Origin: Aeribacillus composti
GTDB lineage: Bacteria > Bacillota > Bacilli > Bacillales > Aeribacillaceae
Direction: 5' to 3'
Assembly: GCF_007827555.1 (NCBI RefSeq)
Contig: NZ_VISS01000019.1
Span: 16,860 to 80,859, forward strand
Length of the DNA stretch: 64,000 nucleotides
The notes under the pieces are model-generated. The model did not search any database. It was not told where the DNA came from and saw nothing but the letters and a program-made list of their open reading frames with translations. The number at the start of each line of letters is the position of its first letter. The stretch's first letter is position 1. Shown piece after piece: positions 9,069-19,025 of the stretch. Made by a program: the position numbers and the translations under genes.

Positions 9069-9507
9069 TTGATATTCACTCCCTAATAAAAACTTATAAC
9101 ATTGAAGAGTGAATCACTATGAAAAAATTTTTCCAGTTGAAGGTAAAAAAGCCAGACAATTTGCATCTATAGCCTATTGTACGTGTATCTATCTATTTGC
9201 CATCTTCTTGTCATTTGTTGTATGCCCAGCCGATGCTTCGAATCCAGCTATTTTTGCATAGATGTCACTGTCCATTTTGTACTGAAGCTTTCTTTTTAAT
9301 TTTCTAAACCTCTTCAATCTTTTGGGCTGCCATCAACCGAGCGGAAAGTGACTTTCTGGCAAATCAAGCTCTTTGACCGATAATGCAGTGATTTTCTTGT
9401 AAACAGGAAATCTTTACAGCGATCAGGACGATTTTGATAAAATAGGTAAGAGAAAAATAAGAAGTTTCTTTATTATTTTAAAAAAAGAAAGGAATTGGGA
9501 TGAGGAT
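9069..9507. other. Intergenic region with a coding-like remnant
   Basis: A divergent spacer. On the minus strand, 9275-9189 reads as a 28-codon open stretch starting MDSDIYAKIAGFEAS, and the same frame extends upstream with protein-like composition until a stop near 9330. No ribosome site was found. It may be the end of a decayed gene. Otherwise nothing recognised. Confidence 0.35.
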
Positions 9508-10314
9508 ATGAAATGTTTTTCAATTGATTTAGATGGCACACTATTAAATTCGCAGCATGAAATTTCACATGAAAATTTATCAGTTTTACATGAATTGAAA
9601 AAGCAAGGACATGAAGTCATTTTAAATACGGGACGTGCATTTCCGGACGTCATCAAGATTAAAGCGGTTGAAGAGCTCCAAGTGCCGATTTTTTGTGTTA
9701 ATGGGGCTGTATTATATTCCGATAAAAGAGAGCTGATGTATGAAGCAACAATAGATGAAAAAACGTTTAAAGAAATTTTTGCAGCAGTAAATGCTCTGGA
9801 TGTCGGAATTCTCGTTTACACCAATCAGGGTGGCTTTCCATCCACTTTACCGCCTTTGCATAAGCTGAGCTGGAAAGAGATCGAAGAGATGTTTCGCCAA
9901 TTTGATTATGACTCTATTTTCAAGCTGGAAAATGTAAAAATCTATAAGCTGATTGGATTAGTGAATCATGATGAAACGGAAAAAATCGATCGAGTGAAGG
10001 AAGCTTTAAGCGAAAGAAGCGACCTATCCATTGCCTCATCATTTCCGAATAATATTGAAATTACCTCCAGCGAAGCACATAAAGGAAAAGCGATTTTACG
10101 CTATCAAAAAATGAAGCAGCTGACATTTGAAGAAATTTATGCGTTTGGCGACGGAGGCAACGACATTTCCCAATTCGAGATCGCGACCACATCGGTTGCA
10201 ATGGGAAATGCTCCAAAGGAAGTGAAAGAAAAAGCCGATTTTGTCACGAAAACGAACGATGAGAACGGCTTTGCCTATGCGGTAAAAGAACTGTTGAAGG
10301 CTGTATCAGTTTAA
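9508..10314 (+). CDS. Cof-type HAD-superfamily phosphatase
   Basis: Cytoplasmic phosphatase of the HAD IIB (Cof) group, acting on sugar phosphates or similar small molecules. The 268 residues carry motif I DLDGTL with nucleophile Asp7 and acid Asp9, motif II NTGR near residue 50, and motif III/IV GDGGNDISQF near residue 215. The alpha/beta cap lies between residues 85 and 185. Length is typical. A weak GGATGAGGAT sequence precedes the ATG. Monocistronic. The substrate cannot be told from sequence. Confidence 0.93.
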   Translation: MKCFSIDLDGTLLNSQHEISHENLSVLHELKKQGHEVILNTGRAFPDVIKIKAVEELQVPIFCVNGAVLYSDKRELMYEATIDEKTFKEIFAAVNALDVGILVYTNQGGFPSTLPPLHKLSWKEIEEMFRQFDYDSIFKLENVKIYKLIGLVNHDETEKIDRVKEALSERSDLSIASSFPNNIEITSSEAHKGKAILRYQKMKQLTFEEIYAFGDGGNDISQFEIATTSVAMGNAPKEVKEKADFVTKTNDENGFAYAVKELLKAVSV

Positions 10315-10737
10315 GCAATGCTTCATGCTGCCCGAAAGAATTCATGTAAAGCAGGAAGCCGCTTATTTTACTTATTTATATAAAATATAGAAAACGATTT
10401 TTTTTCCATTTTTGGCTTAAGTCAATATATTGTTTGAGCGGGGATAAAGACTCGCAAAAAAGGATTCTAAATTTAGTGAAAGCTTATCAAGATATGTCAG
10501 ATATTTATTCCTTGTTTTAGCAAATGTAGTGGAATCTGCCTTCTATTTTGACTTGTATTAGAGAAAAGTCCGCATTGGAAAACTAGCTTAATAGTTTTCC
10601 TTGCTGGAAGGCAAATTTTTTTGAAAAATATTATCGAAATTTGCAAAAAAATAATGAACGTTTTGGACATATTGCTAAATAATTTGTTACTATATGTTAT
10701 CATAGAACTGTTAACAAATGATGGGGGAGTGATACAT
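10315..10737. other. Intergenic region before radical SAM gene
   Basis: AT-rich, about 420 bases. No gene or clear terminator was seen. The open frame of the next gene extends back to 10621, but that part has spurious composition and is treated as leader. GGGGGAG at 10723-10729 is the ribosome site for the GTG start. Confidence 0.5.
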
Positions 10738-11904
10738 GTGGCGATGCCAAAATATATAACAAACATCGACAAAATTGAACAAATCCCAAAAGAGGAACGG
10801 GAAAAGCTGAAGCCGATCACAGAAAAATATGTGTTTCGGGTCAATGATTATTATTTAAGCCTGATCGACTGGAATGATCCGAACGACCCTATCAGAAAAT
10901 TAGTTATTCCAAATGAAGGAGAAATGCGAGAGTATGGGAGGTGGGACGCATCAGATGAAGATACAAACTATGTCGTTCCTGGCTGCCAGCATAAGTACAA
11001 AACAACAGCATTGCTGCTAGTTTCTGAGGTTTGCGGAGCATATTGCCGCTATTGCTTTCGAAAAAGATTATTTAGAAGTGATGTAAAAGAAGCGATGGCA
11101 GACGTACAGCCTGGTATTGACTATATTCGCAAAACTCCTGAAATCAACAATGTTCTTCTAACTGGAGGGGATCCTTTAATCCTTGCTACGAAAAAATTGC
11201 GCATGATCATTGAAAGCTTACGAGAAATCGAGCATGTAAAAATTATCCGCATCGGCTCCAAAATGCCTGTCTTTAACCCTATGAGAATTTATGAAGATGA
11301 ATCTTTACTCCAACTCATTAGAGAGTTTTCATCTCCTGAAAAACGAATCTACATTATGGCTCACGTCAACCATCCGAGAGAAATTACGAAAGAAGCAAAA
11401 AAAGCTTTTGAAGCGCTCCATGATGCCGGAGCAATAGTGGTCAACCAAACTCCAGTATTAAAAGGAATTAATGACGATCCTGTTGTTTTAGGCGAATTAT
11501 TAGATAAGTTATCATGGGCGGGAGTAACACCTTATTATTTCTTTGTGAATCGACCTGTTGCTGGCAACAGTGACTTTGTATTAACATTGAAAGAAGTTTA
11601 CGATATCGTTGAACAAGCAAAAGCAAGAACGTCAGGTCTAGGCAAGCGCGTCCGCCTGTCAATGAGCCATACCTCTGGGAAAATCGAGATTTTAGCTATC
11701 GAAAACGGAAAAGCGTATTTGAAATATCACCAATCTAGAGATGGCAATTATGGACAATTTATGGTGCTTGATTGCCCTGATGATGCAACATGGTTTGATG
11801 ATCTGCCTGGCAACGAAAAGTATTGGAAAAAACCGAAAAAGAAAACAGACCAAGTTGTTTCAGTCAATGAATTGCCAGATCATCCTAAAAAAATAGCACA
11901 ATAA
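10738..11904 (+). CDS. KamA-family radical SAM aminomutase-like enzyme
   Basis: A radical SAM, PLP-dependent enzyme related to lysine 2,3-aminomutase and EpmB. The 388 residues carry the iron-sulfur motif C-x3-C-x2-C as CGAYCRYCF (Cys99, Cys103, Cys106), then LLTGGDPL, the SAM-binding GGD motif. The PLP-lysine region reads MSHTSGKIE rather than the PGGGGK of true lysine 2,3-aminomutase, and the chain is shorter than the roughly 470-residue Bacillus KamA. Beta-lysine formation is therefore uncertain. The GTG start lies eight bases from GGGGGAG; ATG 10744 is an alternative. Confidence 0.88.
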   Translation: MAMPKYITNIDKIEQIPKEEREKLKPITEKYVFRVNDYYLSLIDWNDPNDPIRKLVIPNEGEMREYGRWDASDEDTNYVVPGCQHKYKTTALLLVSEVCGAYCRYCFRKRLFRSDVKEAMADVQPGIDYIRKTPEINNVLLTGGDPLILATKKLRMIIESLREIEHVKIIRIGSKMPVFNPMRIYEDESLLQLIREFSSPEKRIYIMAHVNHPREITKEAKKAFEALHDAGAIVVNQTPVLKGINDDPVVLGELLDKLSWAGVTPYYFFVNRPVAGNSDFVLTLKEVYDIVEQAKARTSGLGKRVRLSMSHTSGKIEILAIENGKAYLKYHQSRDGNYGQFMVLDCPDDATWFDDLPGNEKYWKKPKKKTDQVVSVNELPDHPKKIAQ

Positions 11905-11916
11905 AAAGTGATGGAC

Positions 11917-11960
11917 AGGGGCTGTCTAATAAGTCGATTTTCCGGCTTATAGACGCCCCT
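11917..11960. repeat. Long imperfect hairpin resembling abutted IS ends
   Basis: The left arm GGGGCTGTCTAATAAGTCG is answered by an inverted copy ending in GACGCCCC, only a few bases apart. The arm closely matches the right end of the 95-bp element at 55180-55274. It starts 12 bases after the aminomutase stop and may also act as its terminator, although no T-run follows. Confidence 0.6.
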
Positions 11961-13220
11961 TAATGTTTTAGAGACGTTGATATATCGACGTTTATGATTT
12001 TTTGTTTTCGATAGGGATTTGACTTTCTGGATAACCACTTTTAAAAAAATACATTATAAGAAAGGCAATTTATGACGTGAAAAAAATAACGAAAAGAAGG
12101 TACAGGTTGTTCTTGTGAATGAAGTGGAGCTGATGAGAATTTTGTTCAATAATAGCATGTATGATGCATTTGTATACAATAGAAGATTTTACCCCTTGGT
12201 ATGGCCGTTCAGATATTATAGCAAGAGAATTTTTTTGCAAAAATTAGGAAGGCGATAAATTGAAGGGAAGTCTGTGCAGAACAGCACACCGATTCATCAG
12301 TTTTAATCGAAAAGAATTGAAAAACGATGAAATTTGCGGTTGTTTTTATTGTTTATAAATATTTCATCCTTCTAAAATGGTGCGATGATGAAAAGACTGC
12401 CATTTGCCCTTTTTACGGCACCGATTCAATGATCGAGCAAGTTCCGGTTATCCTATCACAAAAAGTTTTTGAACCGCATGTGTAAGAAATGGTTTTAGTC
12501 TATTAAATTATTTATCATTTGGAATGAATTAGAAAGTTGAGGAAATGAATTTGAAAATCGGAAAAATGGCTCGAATGTACTTTTAGACCGAGTAAGTGTC
12601 CTGTAATTTTTTTCTACAAGACTTTTTACATCATTTTAAACACCGTCATCTCAGAAGTAATGGAGATTTCGAAACGGCGCCAAGCGTTTTATATGAATTA
12701 ACGAACATTTGTAAAACTAAACGGAAGCGATATTGTAAAGACAATAAGACCCTTTTTTTAGCAGCTCCACAAATAAGCGGGGGATGAGTTGTATTTGGAA
12801 AAGAAACAGCTTCTCCCATCATCGTTACAAAGAAAATTCCAAAAGATAAAAGCTTTGCTTCTTTGTCATACGTGTATGATTTCTTCAGAACTTTTTTAAA
12901 AATAATTTGAATGGATTGCGGCTGCACAAAGGCGCCGGAAGAGAACGGTGCAAATGTCTGTAACCGCCACCCATTATTTAGTAAATCCTGATTATTTCCT
13001 CATAATTTTTCTTCAGTTTTCCTGAAAAACACCGAACTCCATTTGTATTCAAGCAGAATCATTCCTCTTTTCATATGTCATCTTATATACGAGAATATTG
13101 AAGGGAAAAGTTGCAGTTATAGACGAAATACCGCTTCTTTCAATGAAAAAAGAAGGGTTTTTGGAAAATTTTGCGAATACTGGAAGAGAAATTTTTTTAT
13201 GAAAGGATGTGCCTGTCTGT
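11961..13220. other. 1.26-kb region without a supported gene
   Basis: AT-rich and unusually long for this window. The best candidate is a 49-codon plus-strand frame, GTG 12115 to TGA 12264, with aromatic-rich protein-like composition (YNRRFYPLVWPFRYY) and a distant AGAAGG. It is not secure. Longer frames at 12596-12787 and 12646-12927 overlap on opposite strands and look like chance. The regulator ribosome site lies at the end. Confidence 0.4.
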
Positions 13221-16200
13221 ATGGAGAAGGAAAACGAAATATTACGGCATTTGCCAAGAGGGAAAAAGTCAATGTCAGATATTTCAGGCTACAGTTATAT
13301 ATCATTGCTGAGAAAAGGAAAAAAAGCTTCTGTTTATCGGGGGATACGCGATCGTGATCATCAATGCGTTTTGCTGAAAGTTTTAACATCACAATCCCCA
13401 TCGATAATTGATCATGCATCTTTTTTGCACCAATATGACTTCTACTCGCAGCTGAAGATGAAGGAAATTGTGACGCCTATAGAAGTTGAGCAATTGGGGA
13501 ACACGTATGCACTTGTTTACCGAGATCCTGGGGGAATGTTATTAAAAGAATATATCAAAATTCATCGTCCACGAATTAGCGAATTTCTTCAAATTTCTTT
13601 ACAACTTGCAGAAAAATTAATCGTCCTTCACGAACAAAACATTTCCATCACTATACTAAGTCCAGCTCACATTTTCATTCATCCTGAAAAACTAGATGTG
13701 CAATTTTTTGATATTGGAGGAGCCGAAGAGGATGATGAAATTTACGATATTTATCATTCGCCGGAACAGAGCGCACAAATCAATCCATCCTCCAGCCATC
13801 TCAGCGATATTTATTCGCTTGGTGTCATTTTCTATGAACTATTAACTGGCCGTCTGCCTTTTGACGTTGACTCTGATTTTGAATGGATGCATGCTCATAT
13901 GACAAAAAAGGTCATTCATCCGTCTGAAAGACGTCAAGATGTGCCGAATGTGGTTTCCGACATCGTTTTGAAAATGCTTGCAAAAGCACCTGAAGATCGT
14001 TATCAGTCGGTTTTCGGACTGAAAGAAGATATTTTCCATTGCTTAAAGATGCTGGAACAAAACGGAACAGTCCAATCATTTCAGATTGCCCGATACGACT
14101 TTTCTTCACAATTTCAAATTACAAGCAAGTTATACGGAAGGGAGAAAGAAATACAAAGCTTAATGGAAGAACTGAAAATGGTTCGATTTGGTTTGACGAA
14201 AATGGTGCTTATTTCAGGAAGCGCCGGAACAGGAAAAACAGCGCTTGTGAATGAAATTGAAAAGTTATGCGCAAAAGAAAATGGTTATTTTGTTTCCGCA
14301 AAATTTGATCAATTTCAGCGGGATATTCCATATGAACCGTTTATTCGCGGATTTCGTCAGCTGATTAATCAATTATTGGCGGAAAGCAGAGAAGAACTTC
14401 AACGTTGGAAAAGAGAGCTTCTTGAACATTTAGGTTCAGGAGCGGCGGTTATCACGGAGGTCATTCCTGAACTGGAACTGTTGATCGGCAAACAAGACGC
14501 TGTACCTTTATTGCCTTCTTCCCAATCGAAGCTTCGTTTTCATTGGGCATTCAGGCGTTTTATGCAAACATTTGCGAAAAAAAGCCATCCATTGTTATTC
14601 TTTTTAGATGATCTTCAATGGTGTGATACAGCATCGCTAGAATTGCTGCAATCCATACTGAACGATCCAGAGTTTGAAAGTTTGCTCATCATTGGGGCTT
14701 ATCGCGATGATGAAATGAAAGAAGGACATCCTTTCTTAACGAAATTAAAAGAAATGAAAAGAAGCAAAGAAAATATTAGGGAATTTCCACTCGGCATGCT
14801 GAATGTTGATCATATTAACCAAATCATTGCGGAAACGTTGGGATGCAGCCCGGACGATGTTCGCGAGCTTGCCATTGTACTATATGAGAAAACAGCGGGA
14901 AACCCATTATTTTTTAAACAGCTTTTCCAAACAATATACGATGAAAAGTTTCTATGGTGCAACTTAAAAAGAGGAAAATGGGAATGGAATCTCAACAAAG
15001 TGAAGGAGCAGCCCGAATACGATGAAATGATCGGATTCATTGTCAGCAAAATTGAAAAACTGTCGCCGTTAACCCGAAAACTTATCTTGACAGCTTCCTG
15101 TCTTGGACATCGCTTCGATTTTCAGTTTTTGTCTTTTCTTCATGATGGAATCAATACGGAGAAAATGACCGACGCATTGTCCGAAGCAGTCCAGGAAGGG
15201 ATGATAATCCAGGTTTCAGATCAAGGAAGGTATCAGTTCATTCATGACCGTGTCCAGCAAGCTGCCTATTCATTGCTTGATCAAAGGAAAAAACAAGAAA
15301 TTCATTATAAAGCAGGTCAATTCCTCTTCAAAAGAACAAGTAAAGAAGAACATGAAAAGTTTTTTGAAATGATCAACCATCTTAACTTGGGCAGAAGGTT
15401 CATTCAACATCCCGAAAGAAAAGCAGATTTGGCTGAGCTCAATTGGTCGGCGGGTGAAAAAGCGAAAAACGCAGCGTTATTTGATCAAGCATTGAATTAT
15501 TTTCAAACAGGGATTGAATTGCTACCCGAAAATTATTGGGAATCCTGTTATGAATTAAGTTACAAGCTTTTTTTAGGCAAAGGGGAAAGCGAATATTTAA
15601 ATGGACTTTTTCGGGATTCGGAAAGGACATTTAACGAAATGTTAACATATGCCAAAACAAAGGAAGATCAATTAAAAGTCTACAATATGAAATCTTTGCT
15701 GTTTTCTCATCAACAGCAGTTTGAAAAAGCGGTTGAGGCAGGGTTAAAAGGCCTTCGATTGTTCGGATGGAAGCTCCCGCAGCATCCGGGCAAGTTTAAA
15801 GTGCTGCTCGAGATGATTTTAACAAAAACAGCGCTTAGAGGACGTTCGGCTGCTGATCTCACCGCTTTGCCGACGATGACAGATAGGAACAAACGTTTAC
15901 TAATGGAGATTTTAATTAATTTGAACAGAGCCAGCTACCAGTATGATCAATATCTAGTCAGCATTCTCATGCTTCGGGCGCTCCGGCTTACATTACGACA
16001 TGGAATGACTGATGTGTCCGCTCTTGCTTACAACAATTATGCATTATTTTTAAGCGCCGGGTTTCAAGATTATGAGGGAAGCTTTCAATTTGGACAGCTT
16101 GCTTTACACACAGCTACCCGATTTCAATCAAAACACCTAATGGGGCGGGTCGATTTCGTTTTTGGCACATTTGTGAACCACTGGAAAAAAACGATGGAGG

Positions 16201-17861
16201 ACAATCTTTTTTATATTAAACGTTCACAAAAACATTGCGTTGAATCCGGCAACCTTCATCTGGCCGGGGAATCGAGCTCATTTCTGATCATTACAATGTT
16301 GATTAAGGGGGAACCGCTCAATCAGTTGTTAGTAGAAATTGAGAAGCAGCTAGAGTTTGTCTTGCAAATTAAATTGGAACATTCCATTAAGTTTTTAAAA
16401 GCGGTGAAATCTTGGCTGCAATGTCTCGTTCATCTTAATGCGAAATTTACTATGTATGAAGAAAGAGAAAATCTAGATGAATCATCGGTTATCGTTTATG
16501 ATACCATTCAATTGAAAATCGCATTTTTGTTAAAAGAAGATGAGCTGGCATATCAACTGGCGGTCCGTCTTGAAAAACTTGTCAAAAAATCACTGTTGCT
16601 CATCATTTCGCCTGAATTTTACTTTTATCATAGTTTATTGTTAATCAGGCGTTGCGAACAGAAAGACAGGAAAAACATGAAAATAGTTAAAAAACAGCTG
16701 AAACGGGCTTTGAATCAATTTAAAAAATGGTCTGAGCATTGCCCTGACAATTTTCGACATAAACAGCAATTACTTTTGGCGGAATGGGACAGATTGCAAA
16801 AAAAAGAGACAGAAGCCATGAAATGGTATGATGAGGCAATTCATTCCGCAAAAACTTCTTCTGACATTCAGATTGAAGCACTCGCTAATGAATTGGCAGG
16901 GGACTTCTATGCCAAAAAAGGCATGCATCGCATTGCGCAAACATACTTACGTGAAGCGCATCGATGTTATCGGCTGTGGGGGGCGCACAACAAAGCGGAA
17001 CAGCTGCAGCACGATTATCCTGAATTTACTTTGATTGAGGAAACAAATCAAACAAAAAACGATCATAAAAGCATGATAACGTGGGAAGGGACCAAACGAA
17101 CAAAAGGTGAGGAACGGGGCTTGTCCGCCATCATTCAAGCAGCAGCCTCTTTGTCTGAGGACATGAACTTAGAGCAATTGCTCGGGAAATTATTAATGCT
17201 CATTGCCAGATTTAAAGGGGCTGAAAAGGTATGCTTCATCAGGCCAAATGGAAAAGAAACCGTTTTTTCGATTGAAAAAGTCATTTCCACACATGGCGAA
17301 ACAAACGAAATGGATCAAAACGTTGGCGAAAACATTCCGATTTCTGTTATCCAGTATGTGCACCGTATAAAAGAAACGATAAAGCTCCAGGATGCAGTAA
17401 ATGATTTTACTTTTTCAAAAGATCACTATATTCAAAAAAACAAAGTCAGGTCAGTGTTATGTTTTCCTGTCGTCCAACAAAAAACGGTCAAGGGGATCTT
17501 TTATTTAGAAAATAATCAGTTAAAAAACGCCTTTGAATCCGAGAATATGGAAGTGTTGACAACCATCGCATCACAGGCTGTCTATGTACTTGAACTGCTG
17601 TATTCATTTGGAAAAGAAACAAAAATCGCAGTCGAGAAAAAAGCAGAGACGATCAAGAATGAGTTGGTTGATCCGTTGACAGAACGCGAATTGGAAGTGT
17701 TAAACCTTGTTTCAATCGGCTTAACGAATAAAGAAATTGCAGAAAGACTTGGTTTGGCTGTCGGAACGGTAAAAGTCCACTTAAACAATATTTTCAGCAA
17801 ATTGCAAGTAAATCGCAGAACAAAAGCAGTGGTCCAAGCAAAGGAGTTAAACTTGTTGTAA
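13221..17861 (+). CDS. PknK-like regulator: pseudokinase, ATPase, repeats, GAF, LuxR HTH
   Basis: A 1546-residue multidomain transcription factor. Residues about 15-275 have a Ser/Thr-kinase fold with the VLLKVL lysine and the late DIYSLGVIFYELLTGRLPF helix. The HRD loop reads ITILSPAHIF, without the catalytic Asp, and DFG reads DIG, so it is probably a pseudokinase. A STAND/AAA ATPase follows: Walker A SGSAGTGKT near 331 and Walker B LLFFLDDLQW near 457. Residues about 690-1290 are helical, TPR-like. A GAF-like domain lies near 1300-1450, and a LuxR HTH (LTERELEVLNLVSIGLTNKEIA) closes the chain. Start ATG 13221 has AAAGGA 13 bases away; GTG 13209 and ATG 13272 are alternatives. Its terminator separates it from the SinI-like gene. 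Confidence 0.88.
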   Translation: MEKENEILRHLPRGKKSMSDISGYSYISLLRKGKKASVYRGIRDRDHQCVLLKVLTSQSPSIIDHASFLHQYDFYSQLKMKEIVTPIEVEQLGNTYALVYRDPGGMLLKEYIKIHRPRISEFLQISLQLAEKLIVLHEQNISITILSPAHIFIHPEKLDVQFFDIGGAEEDDEIYDIYHSPEQSAQINPSSSHLSDIYSLGVIFYELLTGRLPFDVDSDFEWMHAHMTKKVIHPSERRQDVPNVVSDIVLKMLAKAPEDRYQSVFGLKEDIFHCLKMLEQNGTVQSFQIARYDFSSQFQITSKLYGREKEIQSLMEELKMVRFGLTKMVLISGSAGTGKTALVNEIEKLCAKENGYFVSAKFDQFQRDIPYEPFIRGFRQLINQLLAESREELQRWKRELLEHLGSGAAVITEVIPELELLIGKQDAVPLLPSSQSKLRFHWAFRRFMQTFAKKSHPLLFFLDDLQWCDTASLELLQSILNDPEFESLLIIGAYRDDEMKEGHPFLTKLKEMKRSKENIREFPLGMLNVDHINQIIAETLGCSPDDVRELAIVLYEKTAGNPLFFKQLFQTIYDEKFLWCNLKRGKWEWNLNKVKEQPEYDEMIGFIVSKIEKLSPLTRKLILTASCLGHRFDFQFLSFLHDGINTEKMTDALSEAVQEGMIIQVSDQGRYQFIHDRVQQAAYSLLDQRKKQEIHYKAGQFLFKRTSKEEHEKFFEMINHLNLGRRFIQHPERKADLAELNWSAGEKAKNAALFDQALNYFQTGIELLPENYWESCYELSYKLFLGKGESEYLNGLFRDSERTFNEMLTYAKTKEDQLKVYNMKSLLFSHQQQFEKAVEAGLKGLRLFGWKLPQHPGKFKVLLEMILTKTALRGRSAADLTALPTMTDRNKRLLMEILINLNRASYQYDQYLVSILMLRALRLTLRHGMTDVSALAYNNYALFLSAGFQDYEGSFQFGQLALHTATRFQSKHLMGRVDFVFGTFVNHWKKTMEDNLFYIKRSQKHCVESGNLHLAGESSSFLIITMLIKGEPLNQLLVEIEKQLEFVLQIKLEHSIKFLKAVKSWLQCLVHLNAKFTMYEERENLDESSVIVYDTIQLKIAFLLKEDELAYQLAVRLEKLVKKSLLLIISPEFYFYHSLLLIRRCEQKDRKNMKIVKKQLKRALNQFKKWSEHCPDNFRHKQQLLLAEWDRLQKKETEAMKWYDEAIHSAKTSSDIQIEALANELAGDFYAKKGMHRIAQTYLREAHRCYRLWGAHNKAEQLQHDYPEFTLIEETNQTKNDHKSMITWEGTKRTKGEERGLSAIIQAAASLSEDMNLEQLLGKLLMLIARFKGAEKVCFIRPNGKETVFSIEKVISTHGETNEMDQNVGENIPISVIQYVHRIKETIKLQDAVNDFTFSKDHYIQKNKVRSVLCFPVVQQKTVKGIFYLENNQLKNAFESENMEVLTTIASQAVYVLELLYSFGKETKIAVEKKAETIKNELVDPLTERELEVLNLVSIGLTNKEIAERLGLAVGTVKVHLNNIFSKLQVNRRTKAVVQAKELNLL

Positions 17862-17862
17862 G

Positions 17863-17890
17863 AAATGAGCAAAAGTGGCTCATTTTTTTT
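17863..17890 (+). terminator. Terminator of PknK-like regulator
   Basis: Stem AAATGAGC / GCTCATTT with a seven-base loop and a long T-run, two bases after the stop codon. Confidence 0.93.
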
Positions 17891-17985
17891 TGCGAAATTT
17901 GCCCATCTATAACTTTTGATATATGACAATTTCAAGAAATCAATGTATTGTGTTTTCAGTGACAGATGGAAAGGAGGATGGAAAC

Positions 17986-18150
17986 ATGAACAATAAAGAA
18001 TTGGAAGAACAACAAATATTGGATATAGAATGGGTTGAGCTTATATTAGAAGCTAAAAAACTCGGATTAACAGCTGATGAAATTCTTCATTTTTTACATA
18101 ACAGTGAATTTTATAAATATTGGATGAAAAAAGATATATCTACAAAATAA
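17986..18150 (+). CDS. SinI/SlrA-like anti-repressor
   Basis: A 54-residue protein whose core LDIEWVELILEAKKLGLT matches the SinI dimerisation helix (E-W-V-E-L), followed by a second helix DEILHFLHNSEFYKYW. In B. subtilis, SinI and SlrA bind the biofilm repressor SinR through this segment and release matrix genes. AAGGAGG lies eight bases before the ATG. No SinR-like gene is in the window, so the partner must be encoded elsewhere. It sits 125 bases after the large LuxR-type regulator, behind that gene's terminator, so it needs its own promoter. Confidence 0.82.
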   Translation: MNNKELEEQQILDIEWVELILEAKKLGLTADEILHFLHNSEFYKYWMKKDISTK

Positions 18151-19025
18151 TTAAAATAAACTAGAGTATGCATCCATGAATATTTTTAACTGTCAATTTA
18201 AATCACTACTTTCAACAAGATGATAATACAGAACGTATTATTCTAATAAATGAAATTACATAAAGCATATGACTAAAAGCCAAGAAATGGTGGTACTGTT
18301 CATTTAGTAAATAGTTATGTACGTTTTGATCGAATGACAGGAGATGGATCGTGAAAAATGCCTAATATGCACTTATTCACACGTAAATACGAGTGACTTC
18401 ATGAATTTGAAAATTGTTCAATTGTTTGGGCTGGCTATTACAAATGCAATGGACAACCCCATTTACGCTATAATCCCTTTTATAAAGAAATAAAAAGGGC
18501 CTTATGTGAGACAAAGGGAACAAACTCAAAGTCTAGGCAGAAGGAGTGTTCAGTTATATTAAAGGCATCGGTGCTTCAGCCGTTTTTCGCTAAGATTCTG
18601 GAAAAAGCGATATTGTGTTTTATCTAAAACGGCAAGGCTCACAACTTCCTAAAGATGGAAGGGAAATGCTCCTATTACTGTAAAAAACCACAGAAATTCA
18701 TTGAAGAGTTCTGTGGTTTCATATTTTTTAAGGAGCTTTTAAAAAGAACCCGTTAACTAACGGCATTATGTCGAGTAGACATGAAATGGAGAATACTTCA
18801 AGTTTTCATTCAAACTCAATGTCCGGCCTTTTCCTCGTTGCAAAAGTCTCTTCAGAAAATATCCACAAAGTTCCGCAAATGCCGTTATCATCACAATTTG
18901 CTTTTCGTCTCTTGCTTGTTGGCCCATCCTTTGCAAAATACCTTGTTACAAGATGTGTTTTGTTAAAAAACATTTTCCCAAAATTTGAATGTCCGTCAGC
19001 AATTACGAATATGATAGAAAACGAT
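18151..19025. other. Intergenic region between SinI-like gene and des locus
   Basis: About 875 bases. The main landmark is a strong terminator at 18685-18719 with no coding sequence just before it. Overlapping frames on both strands at 18768-19069 run through the DesR site and are not credible. A small RNA ending at the terminator is possible. Confidence 0.4.
18685..18719 (+). terminator. Orphan rho-independent terminator
   Basis: 11-bp stem AAACCACAGAA / TTCTGTGGTTT with a 13-base loop, followed by CATATTTTTT. The nearest upstream gene ends more than 500 bases away. Confidence 0.8.

Noticed and set aside
12596..12927. Overlapping frames of 63 and 93 codons on opposite strands
   Set aside because: Overlap each other and lack ribosome sites; composition follows the AT-rich background.
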